From Rhodamnia argentea (Eukaryota; Streptophyta; Magnoliopsida; Myrtales; Myrtaceae), in NCBI RefSeq assembly GCF_020921035.1, contig NC_063150.1, positions 31,667,826-31,731,825 of the forward strand: a stretch of DNA of 64,000 nucleotides, written 5' to 3'. Shown in pieces: positions 26,201 through 36,599 of the stretch. Position 1 is the stretch's first letter; every line of letters begins with the position of its first letter. The notes beneath the pieces were generated by a model that was not told the origin of the DNA, ran no database searches, and saw only the letters and a list, made by a program, of their open reading frames with translations. The translations under genes and the position numbers were made by a program.

Positions 26201-27553
26201 AATTGTAACAGCCGATTTTCGGCCAGGATGACTCAATAAGAGAAGGATCACATGGCATACTTTGCCCTTGTTTTCGAGCACATAGACTAGCGACTGCAGG
26301 AGCAATCTTAGCTGCAGCATCAGCAACTGTATCTCTGCCAAAATGTCCCTTATTTGGTCTTGCCTTTTCTTCAGATTTAGCAGAAGCTGCCTTATTTGTA
26401 TCAAAACACTTTATCCAGCTAGTTGGAAGACACCGGGACTGAAGTACTTCTGCAGGTTGCAAAAGTGAAAAAACAAACATGTGATGACAGAGGAGAAGAG
26501 TGTTGTTAAACCTTGCATTTGATAAAATTAGAAAGGTAACAAACCGTGTCGCTGCTTATTCAAGGAAATAAATGCCGGGAGAGGTCGCATGAATTCTCTA
26601 TGTAATTGGGCAGGATTTGGGACTAATAGCCTCGATTCCGTCATTCAAATCAAACAAGGGAGTTCATTAAAAAGGGTCTCAACTACGGCTACACTGGAAA
26701 TTTAAATTTACTAAGGCTTAATTTCTAAACCCAACTTTAGGTCGAATCTAAAATCCTTTTTTCCGAACTTTCACTCTAGTCCTAAATTTGCCCCGTGTCC
26801 AAAAGTCACCACTAGTTTCTTCAAAATTATCGGCAGTAGGGTTGTTTGAGGTTCATTGTTAGAACATGCATCCTCACCAACACGCTTATCTTCGTATGGA
26901 ACAACAACATCGGCCTCCTGATGCTGATAGTTTTGAAGAAATGAGTGGTGAATTTTTTACGCGAGGAAGATTTGGGAATAGAGTGAAAGTTTGTGATTTT
27001 TTTTTAGATAAAGAAAAGTTTGAGACATAAGTGGAATAAGACCTAAAGTTTTTTTTCTTTTTGGAAAGAAGATAGCCCAATTGACTACGGATCTGCTACC
27101 TAATCCAAAATACTTCATACGTATCCACTGTATGCAAGAGAATACATTTCGGCAAGGGCCTCTCGTGAGATTCATCTAACCTTAGGATATGGAATTTTTG
27201 AAACGTATAATCACCGGATGCACACAGTAACATTAACATCTCAGGTTCAAAGGAGTGGCGGCCGGACGGGTTCTGCCTGGTACGGCCTGCAAGCGCTCTA
27301 AAGTGCACACCATATCCGACGAACTCTTGAGCTTCTATTTAATGCGACTATACGCAAAAGACGCCCTAAACCGCAAAAATTTAGAACGTTAAACTGAAAA
27401 ACTTCCTGTTTCTAGGCAAACAGACCGAATTGCATCGTATTAAGCATAGATGTAACAACATACAACAGAAGCATTTGCATGAAATAGACCAAGGTACTTA
27501 CTGCTAGCAGCTGCATGAAACAGACCAGAACAAGCTGCAACCATTCCCGCCAT
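23293..27553 (-). CDS. HtrA/Deg serine protease, Do-like 14 type, copy B (407 aa)
   Basis: Exons: 27553-27502, 26622-26545, 26449-26261, 26150-26038, 25450-25233, 25107-25029, 24484-24336, 24229-24106, 23954-23862, 23421-23293, all GT-AG and phase consistent. The triad is His129 (TCAHVV), Asp168 (DLDIAI) and Ser246 (GNSGGP). The PDZ core SPADRAGIQTGDVV is present. Between protease and PDZ, copy A's RPWLGLKMV block is replaced by QPDFGWIMW, as in copy C. The exon-2 acceptor has changed from AG (as in C) to GG; the next AG in frame, 12 nt inside the exon, is assumed used, costing about four residues. An upstream non-coding exon (27769-27678) matches one in copy C. The start MAGMVAA aligns with MAGIAVAG of C. 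It is intact at sequence level, and whether it is expressed is unknown. Confidence 0.82.
26706..27062. repeat. Possible diverged Mutator-like MITE upstream of protease B exon 2
   Basis: AACTTTAGGTC near the left end and its inverse GACCTAAAGTT near the right end are followed inward by matching blocks (ACTTTCACTCTA on one side, its inverse on the other). The layout resembles the TIRs of the element at 2280-3610 but is much more diverged. It lies in the first coding intron of protease B. The borders and target duplication are unclear. Confidence 0.4.
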
Positions 27554-27677
27554 CTGTAGCATCAAAATTTACACTCGAAATCCAAAATTGCTGCTTCACC
27601 CCCCAGCAGTAAATTTTTTTGCAGGCAAGCATGGGAACAGAGCAATGTGCTGATGGGAGAAGCAGAAGGAAAATTAC

Positions 27678-27769
27678 CTGTAGGAAGCTCCTGCGCAGAG
27701 ATAAACTGATACTCAGACTCAGTTGATGTCTCCATTGAGTGATTTCACACTTATAAGCAACTTCTGATC
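27678..27769 (-). other. Non-coding leader exon of protease B
   Basis: This minus-strand segment begins GATCAGAAG after a ...TTTGCAG acceptor and ends CTTCCTACAG before GTAATT. The homologous segment is at 48265-48361 for copy C. It holds an upstream ATG (METSTESE frame) that runs into exon 1 out of frame with the protease, so translation of the main ORF would need leaky scanning. Frame comparison with copy A suggests this exon once coded the N-terminal residues now seen as MRLSL in A. Confidence 0.6.
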
Positions 27770-28029
27770 CTGCAAAAACAACCTTAAGTTGTTGACTACG
27801 AAGTTGAAGTCCTCGATTAAATGCTATTAATTCGTAGGTGTTTTCGTTTAGAAATAGAGAAAACGACTCCCAGGTTTCGTTTGCGCCTGAGTTTCGCATT
27901 CCCGAACGAATCAAATTGCACAGCCGCGACCCAACTGTCGGAAGAATAATCAACACTTGGTGGTTAAACAGTCACAGAGCAACGTTCGATGTCTTGCAAC
28001 GTTTGGGATCCTTGGCTTTTCGGTAAAAC

Positions 28030-28457
28030 GGCTTAAGTACACCCCAAGTGCCATAAGTTGTGTACGGCGCTCACTTTAGTGCCAAAACTTTCAAATCGAT
28101 CACTTCAGTGTTAAGTTTTTGTAACTTCGATCACTTAAGTGCCAACTTCTTTTAAAAACGATCACTTTAGTGCCGGAGCTAACGTGGCTTGCCGAAAATT
28201 CGTCGCGTGGTATTTTTTATTAATATTTGAGATGACGTGGCTCGGTGAATTTGATACTAAAGTGATCATTTTTTAAAAACATTGGCACATAAATGATCGT
28301 TTTTAAAAAAAGTTAGCACTTAAGTGATCGTTTTAAAAGTTTTGGAACTCAAGTGATCGAAGTTACAAAAACTTAGCACTAAAGTGATCGATTTGAAAGT
28401 TTTGGCACTAAAGTGAGCGCTGTACACAACTTATGGCACTTGGGATGTACTTAAGCC
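28030..28457. repeat. Long fold-back MITE with internal short repeats
   Basis: It starts GGCTTAAGTACA and ends with its inverse TGTACTTAAGCC. Most of each roughly 200-bp arm is the inverse of the other. Within the arms a short unit of the type GATCACTTAAGTGCCAA recurs several times. The flanks CGGTAAAAC (28021-28029) and CGGGTAAAAC (28458-28467) look like a 9-bp target duplication with one added G, which points to a Mutator-type origin. It is non-coding and lies just upstream of protease B. Confidence 0.8.
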
Positions 28458-28509
28458 CGGGTAAAACTAGGTGGAGAGATTGTTTCCGTGAAAGTGTGTG
28501 GCTCACCGT

Positions 28510-28895
28510 TTGGGTAAATGATACAAATGGTCTATGAAGTTTGACCCAATATATAATGTGATCCTTGAACAATATGTAATGAGATCCTTATAGTTTTAAT
28601 TTGTTCAATGTGATCTCTAAACTTTTGGCACATATTCAATTTAGTCCTAAACTATATGAAAATGTTCAATATTGTTCATAAACTTGAATTAATAGAAGGA
28701 CGATATTAAACATTTTAATCTAGTTCAAGGACTAAATTGAACATGTTCTAAAAGTTCATGGGTCATATTGAACAAATCGAAAGTTCATGGACTATATTAC
28801 AAATTGAGCTAAAGTTCAGAACTATATTTAATAAATTATAAGTTTATGGAATCACGTTATATATTTGGTTAAAGTTCAAAGACCATTTGTGTGGT
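28510..28895. repeat. Fold-back MITE, family 1 copy 2
   Basis: Same phrases and same fold-back layout as 4495-4925 (GGGTAAATG start, TTCAATTTAGTCC, GTTCAATATTG). The two copies differ at many positions, so both are old. It is non-coding. Confidence 0.65.
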
Positions 28896-29441
28896 CATGC
28901 TGAGGTACATTCCTTCCCTAGCGACTACGATAAGCAGACATGACTTGTTCGGAAGCAGATTAAATTGGCGGCTTTGATATATAATAGTTGTTGCCAAGTC
29001 GTCATCTATTCCTCGCTAGTATAATAGTTCTTTCTCTGTCACGTGCTTACAGAAAGACTCAAGATCGGACGGGATCCATTGGCGAAGGGGTCAAAGACTC
29101 GAACCACACTCCAAGATGGCAAAAAAAGAAGCGCAGATTCACTCATCTTCTTCCTTGATCTCCGTCGCCTGAACCGCCATGGAGCCATCCCCGTCGCCGC
29201 TAAATCTTAGTGTCCGCGCTTCCCCCCACGTCCAGCGGTCGCCATTGGTAGGTCAGCAGGCGGGTGCTGCAACGGAGTTGGTTGTCTGGAATTTGGAGTG
29301 TTGGACAAGGCATATAATAAAACTGAGGCTTGAATTGTAAACTTCCAACACATGGACATAGTACTGATCCACTTGCAAACCAAATGATCTCATTTTATTC
29401 TAGTCACGAGATCGAGGTTCTTTCATGACACGATGCATGCC
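28896..29441. other. Spacer with orphan exon-like piece and displaced 3' flank of protease C
   Basis: An ATG at 29179 (plus) opens a GC-rich stretch MEPSPSPLNLSVRASP, followed after the codons for QRSPL by a possible donor GTAGGT. It resembles a first exon, but no second exon follows. From about 29319 to 29441 the sequence matches the 3' flank of protease B (about 23060-23180), so it is the far part of copy C's original 3' flank, cut off by the LTR insertions. Confidence 0.45.
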
Positions 29442-31361
29442 TGTTGACACCTGACTTTTTATCGCTTTTATTTATTTATTATGATTATTATTATTTTTTA
29501 GAAAATTATTAAAAATAGGTAAAAAAATCATAAAAATGGAAAAATCAACTTTGGAAGCCTTGGCCTAGCTTAGGAACCAATTTTGAACAAAAAATATTTT
29601 TCATAATTTTTAATATTTTTTCGAATTTATTTAATTATAAAAATACCCAAAAAAAATTCATAAAAAATTCCATTCGTGGTCATAAAAATACAAAAAAAAT
29701 AGTCAGTATTTTTATTTTAATTCCCTCTTCGCTTTGGTCACTTAAATTTTTGAAAATTTGATTCGGGTCACTATGTTCCTTCACAAACGTGAATCCGAAT
29801 CGAGCATAAAAAATTCCACTTCGAGTGTTTTAATTTGCAATTCACACTTTTAATAAGCCGTGACATCGATATCTAGAGCCTTGACATGCAATTGTGTCAA
29901 TTTGCCCTCCAATTTCTTCAATTTTAACCAAAAGGGCTTGATCGCACATATTCTTTACAATTTAGCCCCCGGTTTCACAAATCTTGAAATTAAATTTTTC
30001 CTATGAACACCCATGCAAATCCAAGACCACCACCCCATGTTTTTCATCATTTTGAACCAATTGGTGATGGTAGCTCGGCTTGATTCGACCGTTTAGGCTT
30101 TGAATTATCGAAAAATCATTACCGGGTCAAACTTTGAATTTGGGGTTTTTGTATCAAATCAAACCATTTAATCCCCGAGATGCCTCTCTTAGACGTAAAA
30201 CATGCTGTAGAACCCAATTCTAGCTTCAATTTGGTGGAAAAATGTCAATTTGGGGGTCAATTTGATAAAAAGGGTGAAACCGGGTCGGGCGGATCCAACC
30301 CGCCGACCCGGCACTGTTCATCATCTCCTTCATTCACTCACACACCACAGCTCTGCACACCCGTTTCTACACCCTTCCACAGACACGGCCTTCCGCACGA
30401 CACCGTTCCCTCACATCGCAGGTTCTAATCTTTGTCCGTTAGCGCACCTCATCGATCGTACAAGGCAGCTGGCGTATAGGGATCCGCAAGAAAAAGGACG
30501 GCCGTTTTGGGGGAATGTCGGGTGTACGGGAGGAGGGGCGGAGGTTTTGTCGAGGAGGATCTCCATTTTTGAGGGGGATTCAGAGGCAAAAGGAGAGAGG
30601 ATCAAAGAGGGGAGGGGGGTTCATCACAGGGAAGAAAAGGGGAGAGAAAACGTGGGTGGAAGCTAAAAAAAAAAGGAGAAAAACTGGAGAAGGGTAGGGG
30701 AGGTGATCGGAGTTCTTGGAAGCCCCTGTAAGGTCGTGGGCGAAGAGGAGATTGTGAGAACTTGGCCACCATCTGTGAAGGATTAGAGTTCGTCGAGGCT
30801 TCATTCCGGCTCGAGACGATTTCCAGAGCGTTTCCCAAACCAAACTCAAGCTGTGTCATCACCATTAGCGCAGGAAGAAGGTGAGTCCCATTAAAACTCG
30901 ATCTCGGCATCCATGGATTCCTCTGAACATACACGACCCCCATGAAGTCCTTTTTTAGAGAAACTCGCTTAAATCGTCTGCTAAGTTTGGTTTCATGTGT
31001 TTTATGCACGATTTCTTGCAAACAAACCCGAGTCGACCTTCGTATGACCTTCCCGGCGAACCCGAACCTGCAACTCGGTCTCTCGGCCGTTGTGAGCATT
31101 CTCGGGCCAATATGGCCCGTAGGTAAGTTCCCTCACATTCCCAGAATGATGCTCCTTGATTTACATGCTTTGTTCCAATGCCAGAATAAATAGGTTGAGC
31201 TCGCCGGAATGTTGATACGGTGGGTGTTCGTTTTGCTCGTTTTCTGGTTGTTACTGGGTTGAAAAATGGGCAATGTTGGTGCAGGGTATTGCAGGAGTTA
31301 AATGGTGTAGAAATCTTGTAGTTTAGAGTTAGTTTTCACGTCGACTCCCTAGCTCCGGCGA

Positions 31362-31440
31362 GGCGCCGGCGATTATCGCCGGCGCCGATCATCTTCTCCG
31401 ATGGCCATGTTGACTGGTCAACATTTGTTGACTAGTCAAC
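31362..31440. repeat. Cluster of perfect palindromes inside the solo LTR
   Basis: GGCGCCGGCGA at 31362-31372 pairs with 31376-31386 across a 3-nt loop. At 31408-31423, TGTTGAC and GTCAACA are separated by 2 nt. At 31427-31440 there is a 14-bp perfect palindrome GTTGACTAGTCAAC. The last two each present TTGAC (W-box core) on both strands. Confidence 0.8.
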
Positions 31441-31935
31441 GATGACGTGGCGCCACGTGGTGTGCTGCGTCAGCTTGGCCACCTCCCATAAAAGGAGCCG
31501 GATCGAGCGGCCGTGGTTTAACCACGTGTCGCGATCCGGTGCTTTCTTTTTTTTTTTTTTTTTAATCCATTTATCCATTTATTTTTATTTACTCTTTTAT
31601 TTCTGTTTTATTTACATAAAAAAAAATCGGACGCACCAGGAGAGGCCATGTGGCACGTTCTAGAGCGTTCGATAGGAGAATTTCTGCTAATTAAAAAAAA
31701 AACAAATTAATAAAAGAATTTTTGCAAAAAGTCAAAACTACGTCGTTTTAGGCCGGTTTTCGACCCATATGGTCGGACCGGGCGCCCAGGAGGCGCGGGC
31801 CGGGTTGACCCGGTCCGAAGAATTATTTAAATAAATAAAATTCGGATATTAATAAAAAAAATTAGAAAATTAAAAAAAAATGGAAAAATCATAAAAAAAT
31901 TAGTAAATATTGGAAAAATCCCCAAAAAATACCAA

Positions 31936-32330
31936 AATCCCAAAAAATAGGAAATGGCCACAATCAACTGGCCAAGACCTATTTTGGGTGTTTTGACACC
32001 CGAACCTTCAAAAATGACGATTTCGCCCTTATGACGAGTCGTCTCCAAAAAAAATCAAAATAATTCCAAAAAAATCCCAAAAAATAGGAAATGGCCACAA
32101 TCAACTGACCAAGACCTATTTTGGGTGTTTTGACACCCGAACCTTCAAAAATGACGATTTCACCCTTATGGCGAGTCGTCTCCAAAAATCAAAATAATTC
32201 CAAAAAATCCCCAAAAATAGGAAATAACCACAATCGATCGGCCATGGATTATTTTGGGTAATTCGATTCTCGAACCCTTAAAAAATGACGATTTCGCCCT
32301 TCTGGCGAATTGTCCCTAAATTTCTCCAAC
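31936..32330. repeat. Three tandem copies of a unit of about 135 bp
   Basis: The phrase ATAGGAAATGGCCACAATC recurs at about 31947, 32084 and (diverged) 32218. The first two units are 137 bp apart and nearly identical; the third is shorter and more diverged. The repeats produce repeated minus-strand ORFs that are artefacts. They lie inside the solo LTR. Confidence 0.8.
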
Positions 32331-32977
32331 CTATCCCCGGCCTCGAATTGCACATTCCCTAAGCCTCTAAAGCTATATTACGGGATTCTTGGTTGGAGTT
32401 TTCGGGATTCATTTTATTTGTAATTGATTACGCGTTTATTGACCGTGACTAATAGGATTAGTCTTCTCGACATGTATGAAAATTCCCGATCCCACTCCTC
32501 ACACCAAAATCGAGCCCGCACGAAATCTAGTTGGGAAAATCACTCGCGTTAGGTACCGAAAGGGCGTCGGTAATGATATCGACGTAACCAAGTTCCCGAA
32601 CCCAAGTCTCGGGTTCCGCTGAACCGAACGATTTCTCCCAATCGTTCGGTAAGGTTTCCGGTCCACCTTCCAAGAAGGACCGGTGGCGACTCCAAATGTA
32701 CCCACACTTCGCACATGCCACCCGGACCACATCAAGGTCGAACATGACCGACTCTTATCGTCGAAAAACTTAAACTCAAAAAAAATTTTACTCGTGCCGC
32801 GATTTGGTATGGGCTTGGGAGGGCCCGCGCCGAGAAAGGCCCGAGGCCTCCTCAACGAGGAAGTCGAGGGCCGGATCGGTAATCCATTTACCTTCTATCG
32901 GATCGGGGTCCGAAATCGAGGGTCGCGACAATGCCACGTTATTGTCCTCTCATGAAATCAAAGATCGAAGGTAACAG

Positions 32978-34545
32978 TGTTGACGCCTAAATTTTGATTA
33001 ATCTATTTTTTGCATAAAAATTATAAAAAATCATCTCACATATTTATTTTTAGCGTACATTGCATTGGCATATAATCGGGCAAGCGTAACACTTAATTTA
33101 GCATGCGTCTAGACTAGGCACGGGATGGAAAAATACACCGAGAAGATTTGAAACTTCAAGGACTGTATTGCAAATACTTAAAATTTCAGGGATCGTATTG
33201 CAAATACTTGGAACTTCAGGGACTGTATTGCAAATACCAAAAGAAGATGAAGAAGGGAAGATGATGAAGGGAAGATAATGAAAAGAAGATGAAGAAGGGA
33301 AGATGATGAAGGGAAGATAATGAAGGGAAGATGAAAATGAAAGGTGAAGAAATGAAGATGAAGAAGGGAAGATGAAAATGGAAGGTGAAGAAATGAAGAT
33401 GAAGAAGAGAAGATGAAGATGGAAGGTGAAGAAATGAAGGTGAAGAATGAAGGATGAAGAACTTCGCCTATAAAAGAGAGAGCTCTTGAGAAGAGTTTTA
33501 GAAGGGGGAAGTGGAAGAGAATTGAGAGAAAGAGTAGAAGAGAATTGAGAGAGTTTTTTAGGGGGAAGTGGAAGAGAATTGAGAGAAAGAGTAGAAGAGA
33601 ATTGAGAGAGTTTTTTAGGGGGAAGTGGAAGAGAATTGAGAGAGAGAGTAGAAGAGAATTGAGAGAGTTTTTTAGGAAGAGTGGAAGAGAATTGAGAGAG
33701 TTTTGAGAGAGTTTTTGAGAGGAATTTTTAGAGAGGAAAAAGAGAGTTCTTGAGAAAAATCAGAAGAGAAAATTCGAGAGTGAAGAAAAGTGTTTTAGTC
33801 GAGCATCATCTTCGACGAGTCCCGACACATATTTCGCCCTCGCAACCCAACAAGGCCATTGCTTGCCATTTTCGACGACAGCCGCGTTCTTCCCAGCTCC
33901 GAGATCTTGAAGGGAACTATAACGTGTATGTGAGTAAGATTTTGTGTAATAGAAGGTAATCCTTTCCATCTCGATCTACAAAAATGTAATCGTTTGGTTT
34001 GAATATTTGTTTGTTTATTTTAGACATGCCACGTGTTTCAAATTTTAACATTATTACATGTTAATTTATTTTTATAAATACTCGTGATCTGGCTGCGTTT
34101 TCTTTCTTTCTAAATCACCCATGGTGTATATCGTACAAAGTTCAATGTTTTACATCCCCATAAAAAAGAAGAAAAAACCAAAAAAATTGCATCTTTGAAT
34201 TTCAAGCAAAATCCATCAAAATAGCCAAATCAAATATTTTTCATGAAAATGGTACCGAAAGGGCGTTAGAGAAATCTGACGTAACCAAATCCCCGAATTC
34301 AAAATCTCTGGTTCGCGGAAATAAGATAGTTTTCTCCCGCTATTTTATTTAGGTTTCTAATCAACCTACCAAAAATGATTAGTGGCGGCTCCAAAAAATG
34401 AAAAATCTTTTGCAAGATAATCACATGAACCATAAGTTGCGATTTGGTATGGACTTGGGAGAGTCCGAGTTAGGTTAGTTAATTAATTAACCTGATAATC
34501 CATTAGCCCGAAAATTAACGTGTTTATTTTTTTTAGGTCGCGACA
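32978..34545 (+). repeat. 5' LTR of the 10.4-kb element
   Basis: A TATAAAA box at 33469-33475 probably starts the element's transcript. Ahead of it (33239-33460) is a tract built from GAAGATGAAGAAGGGAAGAT-like units, and after it (33480-33780) come three or so repeats of a unit of about 60 bp containing GAATTGAGAGAG. Almost all of this stretch is purine on the plus strand. Confidence 0.9.
33469..33475 (+). promoter_or_regulatory. TATA box in 5' LTR
   Basis: TATAAAA in the context CGCCTATAAAAGAG. The identical site in the 3' LTR is at 42287-42293. It is the likely U3 promoter element of the retrotransposon. Confidence 0.65.
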
Positions 34546-34548
34546 GCT

Positions 34549-34566
34549 TGGCGACTCCGCTGGGGA
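34549..34566 (+). other. Primer-binding site of the gypsy element
   Basis: TGGCGACTCCGCTGGGGA starts 4 nt after LTR1. A PBS beginning TGG is expected to pair with a tRNA 3' CCA end. This sequence is the form commonly seen in Tat/Ogre-type elements, which are reported to use tRNA-Arg. The tRNA identity is from memory, not checked. Confidence 0.75.
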
Positions 34567-35884
34567 CCCAAAGAGGACTTAGGCCGGATAATTTCATGAA
34601 AAAGAAATCACTTGATTTGGTAAACTTTGGTTGAATTCTCATTCTTAGGTGTTAAATGTTTTTGCAGATTGGGAGTTATAAGGGGAGGAGTGATCGGCTA
34701 ACCCTTTGTTTTGCAGGCTTGGTGAATTGGAATTGTGATTTAACTTTTGAATCATGGAAGCGGTGTTTGCCTTTAATTGTTGTGCATGATTTATCGTATT
34801 TGCACTACATCGCACACAACCCGTGACCGGACCCGGGTCACACTAATAGTTTTAAGATGGTATTTAGATGGTGCTTTAACCTTGGCGGTAAGGTTTCGCT
34901 AAAGGTTATCCCATCCGGATCCCGAAAATTTTTCCAAAAAATGGCTCAAGGGTCGTTCTCATACACGTGAGGCTACGATGCATGAGAATTGCCCTTGTCG
35001 ACCGAACCAAGCCGAAGTGATTGGACTCGACTAGTCATGACTATTGTACGCGAGGTTGCGACTAGTCATGATGATTGCGCGCGAGGCTGCGACATGTCAT
35101 TTCGTTCATCATTTCACTTTGCAAAAGCCTTTTGGATAGATAGAATAAGATTTAAATTCACAATTCATGCGCATGTCTTTGTGATTGGCATTTTCTTCAT
35201 ATGAGAGGTAATTTCTTGTCTCTTGTACCCTGTTATCTCATTTTTATTTTGGGCCGGTCCATGGTTTAGGTTGATTGTTTAGAAGTTTCATTGTCTTATT
35301 TTCAATTTCGCACTTTGCTTCCGTAGCTTTTACAATTTCATCGGTTGTCCTCAATTTTGATTTGGCTTATTCCTGTTGTGCGATTTTTACTAAATTCTAC
35401 GATCGAGCTTTGAGTAAGTGCCAAACACGAAAGTTGTAGACCTATGTTTCAACTAATATCTTGCAAAATTTCAGAATTAAATTCATAATTTAAGATGGCC
35501 CTTCGTTTTTTCAACAACATGCGGTTATAACAGTTTTCTGAACGTGATTGTTTTGGAGAGACACATTAAACTGATTTGATCCGTGCATTTCTAGTCTGAT
35601 TGGCCAACATAAAAGTTGTTCATCACCTTCTCAACTATAAGCTCGTAAAATTTGGACATGTTTTGATCAACGTACGGATTAATACGAATTTTTTCGTAAA
35701 AGCGGACAAACTGAAAATTACATGTTTCAATCCTTTGGCCATAATCACTTTGTTCGTTTGAGTCTAGAGGGATGTCATGGGCCGGCTCGCTATTCTTGCT
35801 CCCTATACTCATTTTGGGTTTGTTATTGCGTACAGGTAATTTGTCACGGATCCTCTACACATTACTCGATCAATCGCAAAGAGG

Positions 35885-36326
35885 ATGGCCAACATCAACA
35901 CTACCGTCGGTCTTGCCCTAGACGAGAAACTTGACTCCTTGACCGAGCGCTTTGAAAGGATGATGTCCCGAAAGATGGAGGAAATAATGGCCGCCTTCAC
36001 CACCAAACCGCAATCATTCACCTCCAGCCCGCCGCTAACCATTCCTGCTCGAATTCCTCCTGCGGATAACTCCGGTAAAGCCCGGGAAGCTACTCCCTAT
36101 CCGACAATGCCACTAGATGATGTGGTCATCACGGGCGTGAGCTCGAGCACGCCGCCCGTAGTCCCAATCCCTCAAGCCAGCCCCTGGCCCCGGGTTGAAT
36201 GGTGATGCGGCCAAGTGTTGGCCCAAATGGAACAGAGGATCCGAGAGGTTGAGGGAACTCACAACATACCCCGGATTGACCTGTCTATCTTTTCAAAGGT
36301 CGCAGTGCCGGAGAAGTTCAAGATGC
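35885..36326 (+). pseudogene. gag N-terminal fragment of the gypsy element
   Basis: The frame from 35885 gives an N-terminal piece with DEKLDSLTERFERMMSRKMEE (coiled-coil-like) and a Pro/Ser-rich stretch. It is interrupted by one in-frame TGA at 36203-36205, then continues in the same frame with LAQMEQRIREVEG and VPEKFKMP, a conserved gag landmark just before the capsid domain. Directly after that the sequence jumps to RNase H, so capsid and nucleocapsid parts are absent. Confidence 0.7.
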
Positions 36327-36598
36327 CCTACCATCTGGATGAACTGGTGGAGGAATTTGAGGATATCTCATTTGAGTATTTGTCCAGGACTCATAATCGA
36401 TTCGCTGATGCATTGGCTACCTTGTCTTCAATGTTACAAGTCGCCAATGGACTTGAGGTTGACCCACCGAAGATCGAGGTATTAAAAAAGACGGCATATT
36501 GTATGGCCGTAATCGATGAACCCGACGGTAAGCCGTGGTACCATGACATCAAAACTTATATTCAGAAGCGGGAGTTCCTCAAAAAGTACCGTATCTGA
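36327..36598 (+). pseudogene. RNase H C-terminal remnant fused to gag
   Basis: In frame with the gag piece the reading continues LDELVEEFEDISFEYLSR and NRFADALATLSSM, the end of a Tat/Ogre RNase H domain, then PWYHDIKTYIQKREF from the RNase H-integrase linker. It ends at a stop at 36596-36598 because of a one- or two-base frameshift near 36578; the linker resumes in another frame as DQKYIRKMASKFF. The reverse transcriptase and protease that should precede it are missing. Confidence 0.75.
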
Positions 36599-36599
36599 C

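Larger units (their letters stand above)
29442..32930 (+). mobile_element. Solo LTR of a large Ty3/gypsy element (3489 bp)
   Basis: It begins TGTTGACACC and ends GGTCGCGACA. The flanking 5-bp repeats ATGCC at 29437-29441 and 32931-32935 are exact. No internal domain or second LTR is present, so it is best read as a solo LTR left by LTR-LTR recombination. Its last 450 bp (GTACCGAAAGGGCGT, GCGATTTGGTATGG, GGTCGCGACA) resemble the ends of the LTRs of the neighbouring 10.4-kb element, so both belong to related lineages. It carries a short-unit tandem repeat (about 31936-32330) and palindromes near 31362-31440. Many ORFs of 60-165 codons inside it lack any domain. Confidence 0.85.

Noticed and set aside
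30602..31099. 165-codon minus-strand ORF and neighbours at 30180-30700
   Set aside because: Inside the solo LTR, overlapping ORFs in several frames, no domain, GC-rich stretch.
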